NCBI GenBank assembly: GCA_950106755.1
Contig: OX467084.1
Location: 5,952,001-6,016,000, forward strand
Source of the DNA: Climacium dendroides
Lineage: Eukaryota; Streptophyta; Bryopsida; Hypnales; Climaciaceae
Direction of reading: 5' to 3'
Length of the DNA: 64,000 nt
In this document: positions 33,331 to 44,180 of the stretch, in pieces
Layout: each line of letters opens with the position of its first letter
Position numbering within the stretch: the stretch's first letter is position 1
The notes under the pieces: model-generated
Told to the model about the DNA's origin: nothing
Seen by the model: only the letters and a program-made list of their open reading frames with translations
Database searches by the model: none
Translations under genes and position numbers: made by a program

Positions 33331-36123
33331 GGTGCTGTGCAGGTTATCAGTGCGGTGGTGCTTGGCATTCTTCTGCTTGCCAAGTTGCTCACAAGCCGCA
33401 AATACAAGAATTTACCTCCAGGCCCACGGGGTCTCCCCATCATCGGTTCCTTGCACTTGCTGAGCAAATCTCCTCAGCACGATTTTGCCAAACTGGCCGA
33501 GACTTATGGGCCGCTGATGTCCATATGGTTGGGGCCAAAGCTGGCTGTGGTGGCTACCTCCCCTGCGGCAGCGAAGGAGATTCTCAAGACTCAAGGCTCC
33601 AACTTCGCAAACCGACTCTCAACTTCTATTTCAGATACAATTGCCCCTGAAGGTATCGAATTGTCTCCTCTTCCTCCCCTTGGAAATTAGATTCAAAGTC
33701 CTGTGTGAGGATGTTAAATGGAACGTGAAAGTACAGCCTCATTGTCATTGTGGAGAAGGAACATACAAGTCATGGTAGTGGTGAGGGCCTCAGGATGTTA
33801 TTTCCATAATGAGGCTCCATTTCCATGTTGCTGGGTTTAGCTTCAATGAACAGGCTAAAATCAAAAAATATGAACAGGCTAATGCTAGACTGACCCAAAG
33901 TTTTGGAAAATTACATGCCTCTCCTTACTCAGTGAGTGATTGCCCTTTGTGCAAACTAAGGTTATGGAGATGGTGTTTTGGATCGCTGCATTTTGTCTTC
34001 ATATATGGGAAGGGATAGAAGCTAGAGTATTTAGAATGCTCAACATGGTTAGTAGTAGAATTGTAGAGTTCAAGAAAATTAAGATATACATCTTTGATCA
34101 ACATTAATGACAACTAAACATTGTTCATATTTTTAAACATGATTTTTTTTATTAAAACTCATCAGCAACTAAAAGAGGATTCCAACGCACTTTAGCAAGC
34201 ATTATATGGACAATGTATGAATAAATTACGAATTTTCAAGATAATGTCTCTAGGTTTGCCAAAAACCAAGAATACACTTTCATAAATTTATATGTTTGGA
34301 TAGTATACATCTTGAGTAATCAATATCTAATTTTCTTTACACTTTTTGATCCAAATATAGGTGTCACATTTGAATCAATGCTAATAATTAATGGGTGTAA
34401 ATGCTTTGCTCCCATTTCAATTGTCTAATTGACATCTCCAATAAAAAATATTCCTACTTTTTAGAGCTTTAGGCATTCAAAAGTCCTTCATTTTTGAATT
34501 CGAATTCAATGTCATTTTATTTTAGGCCTTTTTAGTTCAATTTCATTTTTTTAGTTTGAAGTTCATCTTTTTTTCACAATTATGTTTGTATTTGATATCA
34601 GATATAGTCATGACATCAGATTCACCTTTGAGGATGCACTTGAAGAAGATACTACATGCACAACTTAGTACTAGTAAACAAATTCAACTAGCAGAAAATG
34701 TTCGAATGGAAGAAATTGATCATATTATGAGTATGATTCCCCAAGATGGTGTCACAGTTGTACCTATGAAGAGCTATATTTCAGTGGCCATAACTAACAT
34801 CATGTCACGCATGATTCTCAAAAGGCGTTTCATGGCAGTGGCTTTTGGAAAGAAACATGATGAACAAGAACTTGAGCAAGTAAGCAATTTTCGAAAGATT
34901 TTGATGGATATCTCTAAGTTTGCTCAAACTATAAATCCAGGAGACTTCATCCCTATATTCAAGTGGATGGACATCTTTGGGATCGAAAGGCAATTGCGAG
35001 AGTTGAGAGAGAGAATGGATGCTTTCATGTCTCCAATCATATCTGAGCATGTTGTGCAACGGAAAAAAGGTTTAATTTCTATCAAAGATATGTTAGATGT
35101 CTTTTTAGATCAAATGGAGGATGAAACATTGCAATTTGACATCACCAATAACAACGTCAGGAGTTCATTGTGGGTAAGAGTGCAATTCCTTTTCATTAAG
35201 TAGAGGCTATTAAGAACCTATATATTTTATTTTTCTTTGATTCAAAGACTTTTTTGTTTGAATTTTTGAAGTGATAGAAGAAAAAGAGAATAACAAGGGG
35301 AGCACTTGAAGGCAAATTTGTGATGAGATTGATGATTTGTTTTCTGAAAATTATAAGATGAATTCACACAATAAATTTTTTATTTTCTTACCAAATTTTT
35401 TCAATTATGCTATTGATCTCAAGTCTTCATGTTCATTTTTTGAATAGGTTTAAATAATGCACCTTTAATTTTTCCTTCTCTTGTGGAAAATAGAATGCTC
35501 TTACAGGAAGTATAAATACAACTATCGACACAATAGAATGGGCAATTGCAGAATGCATTCGCAATCCTATTGTGATGAAGAAGGTGCAAGAAGAACTTGA
35601 CACTATTGTTGGCAAGTCTCGAAGAATAAAAGATGCGGATGTTCCTAACCTCAAGTATTTACAAGCCATCATCAAAGAAACCTTTCGTCTTCATCCAGTT
35701 GCCCCATTGTTAGTTCCTCATTTGAGTGAAAAACCTTGTAAGGTTTGGGGGTATGACATACCCGAAAAGTCACTTGTTTTTATAAACGTTTTAACAATTG
35801 CTCGAGACCCAAGGACGTGGGAGGATCCTATGGCTTTCAAACCTGAAAGATTTTTGGATGGAATGCCTCATGCCAATATGCATGTTGAAGGCACAAGTTT
35901 CGAGGTGCTACCATTTGGAGCAGGGCGGAGACAATGTTCAGGCATCATGCTAGCTTCAACAATGATTCACATTATGGTTGCAACTTTTATGCAATCTTTT
36001 GATTGGTCTCTTCCTGATGGTTTGCAACCTATGGATTTAGATATGTCAGAAGCTGAAGGAATTGGGCATTTGCTAGCTCACCCTTTGACTGTCATTCCAA
36101 AGGCTCGCTTATCCATTACTTAA
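33262..36123 (+). CDS. Cytochrome P450, A-type (clan 71-like), three exons
   Basis: Exons 33262-33652, 34602-35173 and 35494-36123 give 530 codons with consensus splice sites (GAAG/GTATCG...CAG/ATATAG, phase 1; TTGTGG/GTAAGA...TAG/AATGCT, phase 0). The start is the first ATG in frame. A second ATG four codons on is possible. A hydrophobic anchor (28-43) is followed by the proline hinge LPPGPRGLP (51-59). Later motifs are KETFR (382-386, ExxR), FKPERF (436-441) and PFGAGRRQCSG (461-471) with haem-ligand Cys469. The fold is thus that of an ER-anchored haem monooxygenase of plant secondary metabolism; substrate unknown. Two core motifs are odd. The C-helix W-x-x-x-R is absent (SPLRMHLKKI, 138-147). 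The I-helix A/G-G-x-D/E-T-T/S reads G-S-I-N-T-T (326-331), with the acid replaced by Asn. The reading frame is otherwise intact. The upstream region is the repeat field, and tandem repeats reach into codon 1. Confidence 0.9.
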
Positions 36124-36329
36124 ATTAATGCCTTTGAAATAGCTATTTCTATATAGGTTATAATTATAGGTTATAATGTGCAGTTTGTTTACGAGTATCA
36201 CTCTTTCTAAAGATGTATAGTAGAATAAATACCATTTCTTCAATATGTAATAACCACGTTCTTTTGAAAAGGTCATTTTAGTATGAAGTTGTATTTGATT
36301 TGAATTAACACATAATTGTTTATGTTGCT

Positions 36330-36690
36330 CATCACAGCAGTGTAGTCGCAACCCTGTCCAGCATGATCCACAGCGACATGCATAGCACTGGCTCCAACTT
36401 CTTCGAAATCACCTGCCAGATTCCATTCCTGCTACATCGTCGTCAAATAATGCCACGAAAACTTACACACACTTCATTTCGCCCAGCAAATTGTATTCCC
36501 GTAGTCTTCAATCAAGTGTGCCAGTCGCAGGAATGGATGTTGGGCTTTCTCACGATTGAAGCTGTTGCACCCCACGACCAAGCCTTTCTAATTTCCAAGT
36601 ATTGCAACCTATTCAATAATGGCAAGCTCCAAGCAGCGTTCACAGAACTGGCTAGAATTCGCTCCATTGCTACTTCAAATTTTTGGTAGC
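36330..36690 (-). pseudogene. Decayed coding fragment, unrecognised
   Basis: Composition rises in GC here. On the minus strand two segments look coding in different frames: one containing NSFNREKAQHPFLRLAHLIE ends before a GTAAGT-like donor near 36460, the other contains GDFEEVGASAMHVAVDHAGQ. They may be two exon remnants or one frameshifted exon. I cannot assign a family. A plus-strand frame from 36363 also exists (108 codons) and is probably its shadow. Confidence 0.3.
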
Positions 36691-37139
36691 TAAATGTATT
36701 CCATGGAAGAATTAGATTTTAGTCAAGACTGAAACAAACTACAGAATTTGATAGCCAATTTGCAACTTCCTCCACATTGGAATTAGCATCTATGGAGTCT
36801 TTGTGTTACAGTACTCCCCATAATCCTTTCCAACTTGCAAAATCCTTTCTTTTCTATTTTTTTGTAATACTATTCACTCTCAAGGTAGCTAAAGTTGATG
36901 CCTATTTGTCTTTAAGGTAACATATTGCACTAAATTCCATAAACTAGTTCTAGGATCACTGTACTTATTGTGGAGTCCCCAAAGTCCAAGTTGGCAAATG
37001 GAAAACTTTTCTCACTACTATACTATTGACAAAACAACAGTAAATAAAGGGGCAGCCAAGAGCCCAAGACTCCATTCATCAACTTCCACGAATTGTTTGC
37101 TTTAGCCATTTTTTAGTTGTTTAGGAAAGTGTGAAGTAG
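36691..37139. other. Spacer, no gene seen
   Basis: AT-rich. Nothing beyond short homopolymer runs. Confidence 0.4.
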
Positions 37140-38000
37140 GTGGCCTCTAAGGTAGGCAAGCCTATTACCACCCTAATTTGCAATGTGCATATCTTGGGAT
37201 CAATTCCAAGAGGGGCATATATTTTTCAAAGGTAAGGTAGATGACCCCTTTCCAACTTACCACCCATATTCACTAGTTAGATTGCCATGTTTCTGATCAA
37301 TTGTGGTTCAAATGAAAGCTTATAGTAGGGGCATCATAAATGTTTTGGATGTTGACATTGAAAGCATACAATGATCAATAGATATACATTGTAAGCCACA
37401 ATTGAAGCATTGTTGATTTTGTAATCAATCTATAGTTGGAGATATGGTGACCTATATAACAAGAATAGGTTACTTGAACAAAATCTTCACAAAAAAATCA
37501 TGGTCATTTTGTTTTTGAAGAAAAAATTATAAAAAAATATGAAACTCTTCTAAAATCTATTTATTTAAACGAGGAAATTTTTTCCCTCACCATACCCATA
37601 GTATAAATATGCTAAATTTCTTAAGTGATCAGAAAGTGGTCGGCTACCTTGTGTTCTTGTTTCATGAATCAAATCCAAGTAGAATTATAATTTTCCAACT
37701 GAAATTGTAATTTTTTTGAATTTTTGAAGTAATTTTCCCTAAAATTACAAAACTGCCCATTTAGTGAGTCATAATTATCCTTTAAACCCCCTATCCATGT
37801 ATCTATTGGCACTTAAGTTTCCACCAATTAAAGATTGCCATATTACCCATGTTGTCATTAATGTTCTAATTTTGTGAGAATCTTGTAGGAATTTGGATAT
37901 TTCAAGACAAATTTGGATGTTTAAATGGCCAAAATTGGAGCCAAAAGTAGGGGTCAAAATTGGGCAACGCATAGAATTGGGTTGATTTACCTTGATAGCA
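37140..38000 (+). repeat. Dispersed repeat, copy B (partner at 10583-11010)
   Basis: It carries the same ordered blocks as the earlier copy: AAGGTAGGCAAGCCTATTA, ATCTTGGGATCAATTCC, AAGTAGAATTATAATTTTCC, CCATGTATCTATTGGCAC, GTCATTAATG and GGGTTGATTTACCTT. This copy is longer because about 400 bp lie between the two blocks, either inserted here or deleted from the first copy. Confidence 0.65.
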
Positions 38001-40559
38001 TTTTCTTTTGTCGTATTACTAGCTACATTTACTACTTGAAACAAATTTAACTTTTCAAAAACATTATTGGCTATAAGCCTTCTTGAATGGATGAATAAAT
38101 GTGACTATATCAATTAACCCCTACAATCCCATTGTCCCCTCCAAGAACAAAATTGATTAATGGAAGGCTCCTATGGTTTCAATATTTGTTGTGATTTTTT
38201 GAATTTTTTTGTAAGGATAGAAAAACACATTAGCTTTCCAAAAATATAATTTTTATTTCAATCATAGGAACTAAAGTTATGGCATAAAAAGCCCTTTTTA
38301 TAGTTTGGTTGGCAAAATCAAGACTTCAAAAAAACTTAAAGTAAAAAATTTTAAATCTTTTTTTGTATAGATTATATTTTTATGTACAAGTAAAGTTTTG
38401 ATTCATTCCATTTGGATTTTTATGCAAAAGTTATAGATAATCTTATTTTACATGCAATCAAAGCATGTTCTTGAAAAAATAAATTCTAGGATTCACTTCT
38501 GACCTCAAATTTTCACAATTTTTCAAAAATAAACTTTTACAAGGTTAAAATCTATATATAGAACAATTTCACCATTGAGATTAGTGTATTTCAATTCCAT
38601 CTTAGAATTATTAACAATTTAGATTTTTCTTCAATCTTGAACCTACTTCTACTTAACAATTTTTTAATGAGTGAAAACTAATTGTGTTTTTTGAATTTTT
38701 TTTCTAGACTCTCAATTCAATCATTTATCATATAAAATTAGAAATTCATAATCAATAGAGCAAAAATTATATGTTATGAAGGTTCAAAGCCAAAAAATGT
38801 AATTGAGTAAGGTGCAAAAAACTTGTTTCCTTTACTTCAAATGCAGATATTTTGCAATCTATAAGGTCAATTTTTGTGAGATTTCTTCCACATATTCCTA
38901 TACTAGTCTAGTACAAGATCTTATGATTAGATATGAAAAAAAAAACATTAAAAAAAAATTCTACTCTTTGCTATCAAAATGGTAGTTTTGAGTGTTTTTT
39001 GATGGAAAAGAGGCCTAGAGACTTTAATGGTTAAGAAAAATATAGTGAAGGTGGCAATTTTCATGGTTTTGAAAATGAAAATTTGGCAACAGCCTTACAT
39101 TTAAAAATAGTTCAATGTCGCCATTGCCTAGCATTAACGTCAGAATGACATTAAGAGCTAAAAGTGTTTGATGGATGACTTCATTATTCATTGTAGGCAC
39201 ATTGTAAGCACATTTTGGGCAACTACCTTGATTGTAGGGGTTGTGAACAATTATTTATCCACCCGTGGTAAGTAAATCTGCATAATTAGCACTCAAGCTT
39301 CATCCATGATTTTTCCAAACTTCTAATTCCAAATTGATTCATGACTTTGGCTATGGATTTAGATTGATATTAAATTCCTAAAATCCTAGTTTGGATCCAT
39401 ATGGATGGATCCTAATTAAATTCATCCATTCCTTGTTATAAACTTCATCCTTCTATATCTTTAAGACTTTAAAGTGTTTTCAAAAAATTGGTAAAGTTTT
39501 GGGCTTCTATAATCTTCTAAAAGATTCTAAACCTAATTTCTTTTTTTAAATAATTCCTAGAGGTTTTAGTTTGATACTTCATTCATTCTAAGCCCTAGAG
39601 TTATTTCTAGGAGTTTACAATTTTTATAATTTTAATATTTTTACTTGTAGAGGCTAAAATAATCCTTTCTAAATTACTAAGACACCTATGAATTGAACCT
39701 TCCTAGTGAAAGTTGTGCATGAATGAAGTTTGATTGTTAATTGTTTTTTTTTTACTAAACTACAATTCAAAATTAACCACTAAAGGTTCTTGACTATGTT
39801 TTTACCAAAACACTCCAAAACTATTACTTCTAGGACATGTACCAAATTTTAGAAAAAAAATAAACTTTGAACTCATGTAACTGTAGGATCTTGTATTATG
39901 CTAGTACAAGAAGATGTAGAAAAGATTTCAGAAATTTCCACTGTGTAGATTGCAAGATATTAGTGGTTGAAGTGGTGAAAATCCTTTGGGTGGCCTTGCA
40001 AAAAATTGGGCAGCTACACTTCACAAGGTCACATTTGTATAAAAAAATGTTCAAAATGGTGGTAATTCTTTGGGTTCATTCTTCATGGCAAGTTGGCTAC
40101 ATGCTTGATAAATTTTAGATCATTTGGAATTTTATAACATATAGGAAAAAAGAAAAAGCAGAAAGATGTAGAGAATGATTCAAAATACTAAATTGTTCAC
40201 AATTTATTTATGGAATTGAAAAATGCCAATTCCAATGTTTGTAATGTTGTTATAAACAATCTACATTCAACATTTTTATTTTTTTCAAAACTATTGAAAT
40301 TGAGTTAAATAAAGGACTTCAAAGTTTATCTTAGAGTAGAAATTCCATAACTACCCACAAACTAAAACCCATATAACTTTCATCTCATTAATCAAAATGG
40401 AATGATTAAAAGATTTTCACATATGTATAAATCCCAAAAATCAATTTCAAATTTTTATTAACTAAAAAAGTGATTTTTGAAGAATTTTTTTTCCTACTCG
40501 AGTTGCCTGCACTGTGCTAAAAACTACATATGATATAATAACTTTTTGAACCTGTAAAT
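38001..40559. other. AT-rich spacer with one foldback-family fragment
   Basis: No gene is seen in 2.5 kb. Positions 38570-38690 (CACCATTGAGATTAGTGTA..., TTAGAATTATTAACAATTTA, TTCTTCAATCTTGAACC) match one arm of the 5388-5935 foldback in diverged form. The rest is AT-rich with dense stops. Confidence 0.5.
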
Positions 40560-42146
40560 AACCTATTCGGATTTTATTTTTCATTTTTGGGAGTTATTTT
40601 GTGTGAATTTGTGTTTTTTAGGTTATGTTTTTCTTATTTGGTGTTTCAAAGGGGTGATTTTGAATGTTTGTTAACCAATTTGGAAGTCGTTTCTGTGTGA
40701 TTAATCCCTATTTGGGAGTATTTGGGAGCAGTCAAGTGCGAGCCGCTGAGCTGGATTCGGAAGGGAAGGCCTAATTGGAGGTTGAAGTGCAATTCCAAGT
40801 TGGAATGTTCTGTTCCTAGTCGGGTTGTCGTTGTCAAACCAATTCGGGGTTACAGTGTTTTCCGAGTTGATTTATGCCTATGGTCGGCAGTTAGGATTGT
40901 GCGGTAGCCGCAAGTGCCAAATTGGAAGTTGGTGTTTGTATTTGGTGGGTGGTTATGTTTGAGGTTCTTAATTGGCAGTTTGTGGGCTTTAAGGTGATGT
41001 CCAAGTCGGTTAAGGAATTGCCTGTGCCGGGGTTTAAAAGGGGAGTTTTTCAATTTGGAAGGCACCCACTGTTGAAGGAGAGTCCAGTGCGAGTCCCAGC
41101 CTGTCGAGCTGCGTATTTTTTGGTTTTGTGTGTTTGGTTGTTTTGGTGTGTGTGAATGTTTGTGTCAAGTAGTGATGCTTGTGTGTCATAATGATGATGT
41201 GAGAGCAAATTGGAAATTTGTCGTAAAGATGGAAGTTTACTATGTTTGAATGAGAGAAGTTCAAAGGAGTTATCTATGTCGAAGTCGGGGACATGTGGAA
41301 GTTTGTGTGTGGTGCGTGCAGGAAGATAAAGAGCTTACCGAGTGGGTGAGAAGTTGATGGACAATGAGTGGAAGTGATTTCAAGTGGATGTTGTTAAGTT
41401 TGTTTGACGAGGTTATGGTCAAGTGAAACAAGGCTTTGTAGAGCAGTAGTTGAGAATTAAGGAATCCAAGACTAAGTCCCAGTTGGAAATTAGAAGAAAG
41501 GACTTAGTATAGATTGAAGTCACAACAAGTGAACGAGAGAAAAAGTAAGCTGCGAGCTTTTGCCGGATGTATTAACGGTGATTTGTTCACCAAGTCAGAT
41601 GAATATGATGGATCTTTGAAGCAATTGTGTGTTATCAATGATTGTATGAGCTTGACTGAATACTAGGTTAAAGTGAATGTAAATGGTGGAATTTGTTGAA
41701 GTAATGGGCTATGTGCCATATGAAATCTGTTAAGCCAAATTGGAAGTTTGAGTGTCATTAATCATATGTGTTATGAGTCTAAGTGGATGACTGTGTATGT
41801 GTGCTGTACAATGTCATGAGTGTATACCAAGTCGGGTTAATTAAATTTAGTTGTTGTCTTGTTTTGGGTTCTGAGACATATCTGTAAAGGAGAGAGTGAT
41901 ATATGTGCAATTTTGAGAGTTTGTGAGCGTTTATAAGAAGATAAATTATCCAAGTTGAGAAGGAAGGATGAAAAAGAATGCAAGAGTGAAAAAGTTGATT
42001 TCACACCGGTTTATAAGAAGTGTCAATGTTGCGGTAATAAAAATTACATCAAACCAAATTGTGAAGATAAAGAAATGAAGACCAAGTTGATGAAAGAAGA
42101 TCTAGTGGTTCCCTGTGTTGGTGACAAAAACAAGGCTGACAAGTGA
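40560..42146 (+). mobile_element. Decayed copia-like retrotransposon remnant
   Basis: The first part (to about 41160) resembles the repeat at 23811-24290 and may be LTR or leader sequence. It is followed by GA-rich sequence typical of a gag region, ending in a Lys/Glu-rich segment with a CCHC-like knuckle (41955-42146). I see no protease, integrase or reverse transcriptase and no second LTR, so the element is truncated. The assignment rests on the knuckle and on the repeat pair only. Confidence 0.4.
41955..42146 (+). pseudogene. Gag-like zinc-knuckle fragment
   Basis: The frame reads KKCQCCGNKNYIKPNC, that is C-x2-C-x4-Y-x4-C. This is the retroviral-type zinc knuckle with Tyr where His is expected. 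Flanks are Lys/Glu-rich, as in copia Gag after the knuckle. There is no ATG at the 5' end of the frame, which is open for only 64 codons. The His-to-Tyr change would need one C-to-T transition. Confidence 0.45.
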
Positions 42147-42268
42147 TTGATCCAAATTGGGAGTCAAAGTGCTGCAGTGAGCCTACATCAGCAACAACAA
42201 TTCTGATTTGGTGGAAAGATGAAAGAATCCAACTTGAAGATTAAAGAGCAAATCTAATTGGGTGATAC

Positions 42269-42497
42269 CACTATAAGAAACCAAAATTTATTGATGTCAA
42301 AAGGAACGGATTTTAGGTGATATTGAAAAAAACAAACCCATGTTTTTATGTCAACAATGATGTCCAATATAACATCAATGGACATCGTTGTTGACATAAA
42401 AACATGTTTTTTTTTTTTTTATGTCACCTTTGATGTCACCTAAAATCCGTTCCTTTTGATGTCAATCCGTCACGTAAAACAAGGTTTTCTTATAGTG
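42269..42497. mobile_element. 229-bp CACTA MITE
   Basis: The ends are CACTATAAGAAACC and (inward) CACTATAAGAAAACC. The inverted repeat extends inward through ATTGATGTCAAAAGGAACGG with a small offset, then AATATAACATCAATGGACATC forms the centre. TTTTTATGTCAACAATGATG and its complement show that the two halves are mirror images. Flanks TAC and TAT give no exact 3-bp duplication. The TIR is close to the proposed left end of the large CACTA element at 43641. Confidence 0.85.
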
Positions 42498-43640
42498 TAT
42501 TTAACCTTGGTGGTTATAAGAGTGGAGTAATTAAAGAATTAAAGAATTAATTATGTAATTGTGAGAAAATTAAATTAATACTAATTGGAAGTATAGCCTT
42601 CTTGTGTGTTTTATTCTTGTCTTATTGTCATTGTAGAAGTAATCCTATTAAAATTGCCTCCCTAGGAACGAACTTTACTATTAGTTTAGATATTTTCAAA
42701 TAGGATCTAAACGTATCTATAGAACCATGTAGTCAAAGTTATGAAAATTTTTGGGCTTGAAAGATACTCCTTGGGCACATGTTGTGTGAAAACTTTAAAG
42801 GAAAAAAATAAAATTCCATTGGTAGTGAATTGTCCACAATTGCTATTTTGTCAAAAAAACAGATTAGGGCTTTAGGGGTTAACTTTCAATTTTACTTTAA
42901 AACTCTAGTTTATTACTTATTCCTAAATTTCCATTCTTGTTTCAATTAGATGAATTTTATTAATATTCATCCATTCTAAGTCCTAAACTTCATCCGCTAA
43001 TATCTCATTTGTTTTGGATTTATTAACTAAGTGTTACACATTTTCAGAAACCTCTAGACCTAATCTATAATCTTTTAGATTCTTTGACTTGGACTTGTGA
43101 TTGCCTATGGTGTAAGATTGCTAATTAAAACTTTTTAAAGAAGAAAAAGGAAATTAATGGCTTACCTTGGAGTGAACTTTGTCGATTGAATGGGCCAAAA
43201 ACACATTCAAACTCCTCTCTATTTGCCATTGTTTTCCTCTTGAAATTTTGCCCAATAGTTAATTTTTTTATAAAGTTTTGACAGTACTAAGTCTTTGCCA
43301 ATTCTACACTATTTCTACTTCATCCTCCTTCTTTCTTTAACCTATACTAGTGTGCTCTGTACCATCACCATAGTCAAAACAAAAGTAAAAGTAATTTTCT
43401 CAAAAAAACTTCAAAATTCAATAACTTTCTCACTATAGGTTCAAACACTATGAAACAAAGCCCGTGCACCCCTCCTTGTTGAGAGATTTCCAACAGTACC
43501 AAGAACACGAGTGGAGAATGCACAATTTAGGAGATCTCAACGTAATAAACAAAACAAACAATCAAATTTAAGGTATGGTTGTACAACTTATGGTTGTACA
43601 CCATTCTCTTCTTCTCCCTCTCTATGTTTAGTTTAAGTCT
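42498..43640. other. AT-rich spacer between MITE and large CACTA element
   Basis: No gene is supported. Ordinary AT-rich sequence, with short T/A runs and no clear repeat. Confidence 0.45.
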
Positions 43641-43959
43641 CATTATAAGAAAACTGTGTCTTCTTGGATATCTAGCCAAAAACAACATATGTCTGCGAAA
43701 ACACGATATGTCGCAGAAGACATTAGGGTGTTAGGCCGAAAAAATGAAGATTTTGCTTTGATGTTTGAGTTGGCATTGCTAGATTTTAGTCATAGCATAC
43801 AGATGCTACGAAAAACACTGATGCAATGTAAGACATACAAGTGGACACCAGATGTTTCCAAGGATGTCCACAATAACATGTTTTGCTACGTCACCATCTT
43901 TGGTCAAACTTAGCTTAGAAGTTGATTTAGAATTTTGTTGCGGTTAGAGATAAAGTGAC

Positions 43960-44180
43960 TGTCCAAGGTTAAAAAGAGGACAACGGGTAGGTGGTGACTC
44001 CTAAAAGCTTATATGGCACCTGACGTGGCTCGATGAGGTGGAAATTGTGTGACGTGGACATGGTTGATGACGTGGCATGCCATGTCAACATACTTGGCCT
44101 ATCCATGTTCCGATATTGGATGTCTTCATAGACGTCACAAGTGACGTACTGACGTCCACATTGACGTCACTTCTGGCGTC
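43960..44180. repeat. ACGT-rich subterminal repeat cluster of the CACTA element
   Basis: ACGTGG and GACGTC/TGACGTC words occur more than ten times in both orientations within about 220 bp, close to the proposed left end. CACTA elements carry short subterminal repeats bound by the accessory protein; that role is inferred here. Confidence 0.55.

Noticed and set aside
35505..35520. Alternative P450 exon 3 acceptor at TTACAG
   Set aside because: It would read into a TAA within three codons after exon 2; the acceptor at 35493 keeps the frame.
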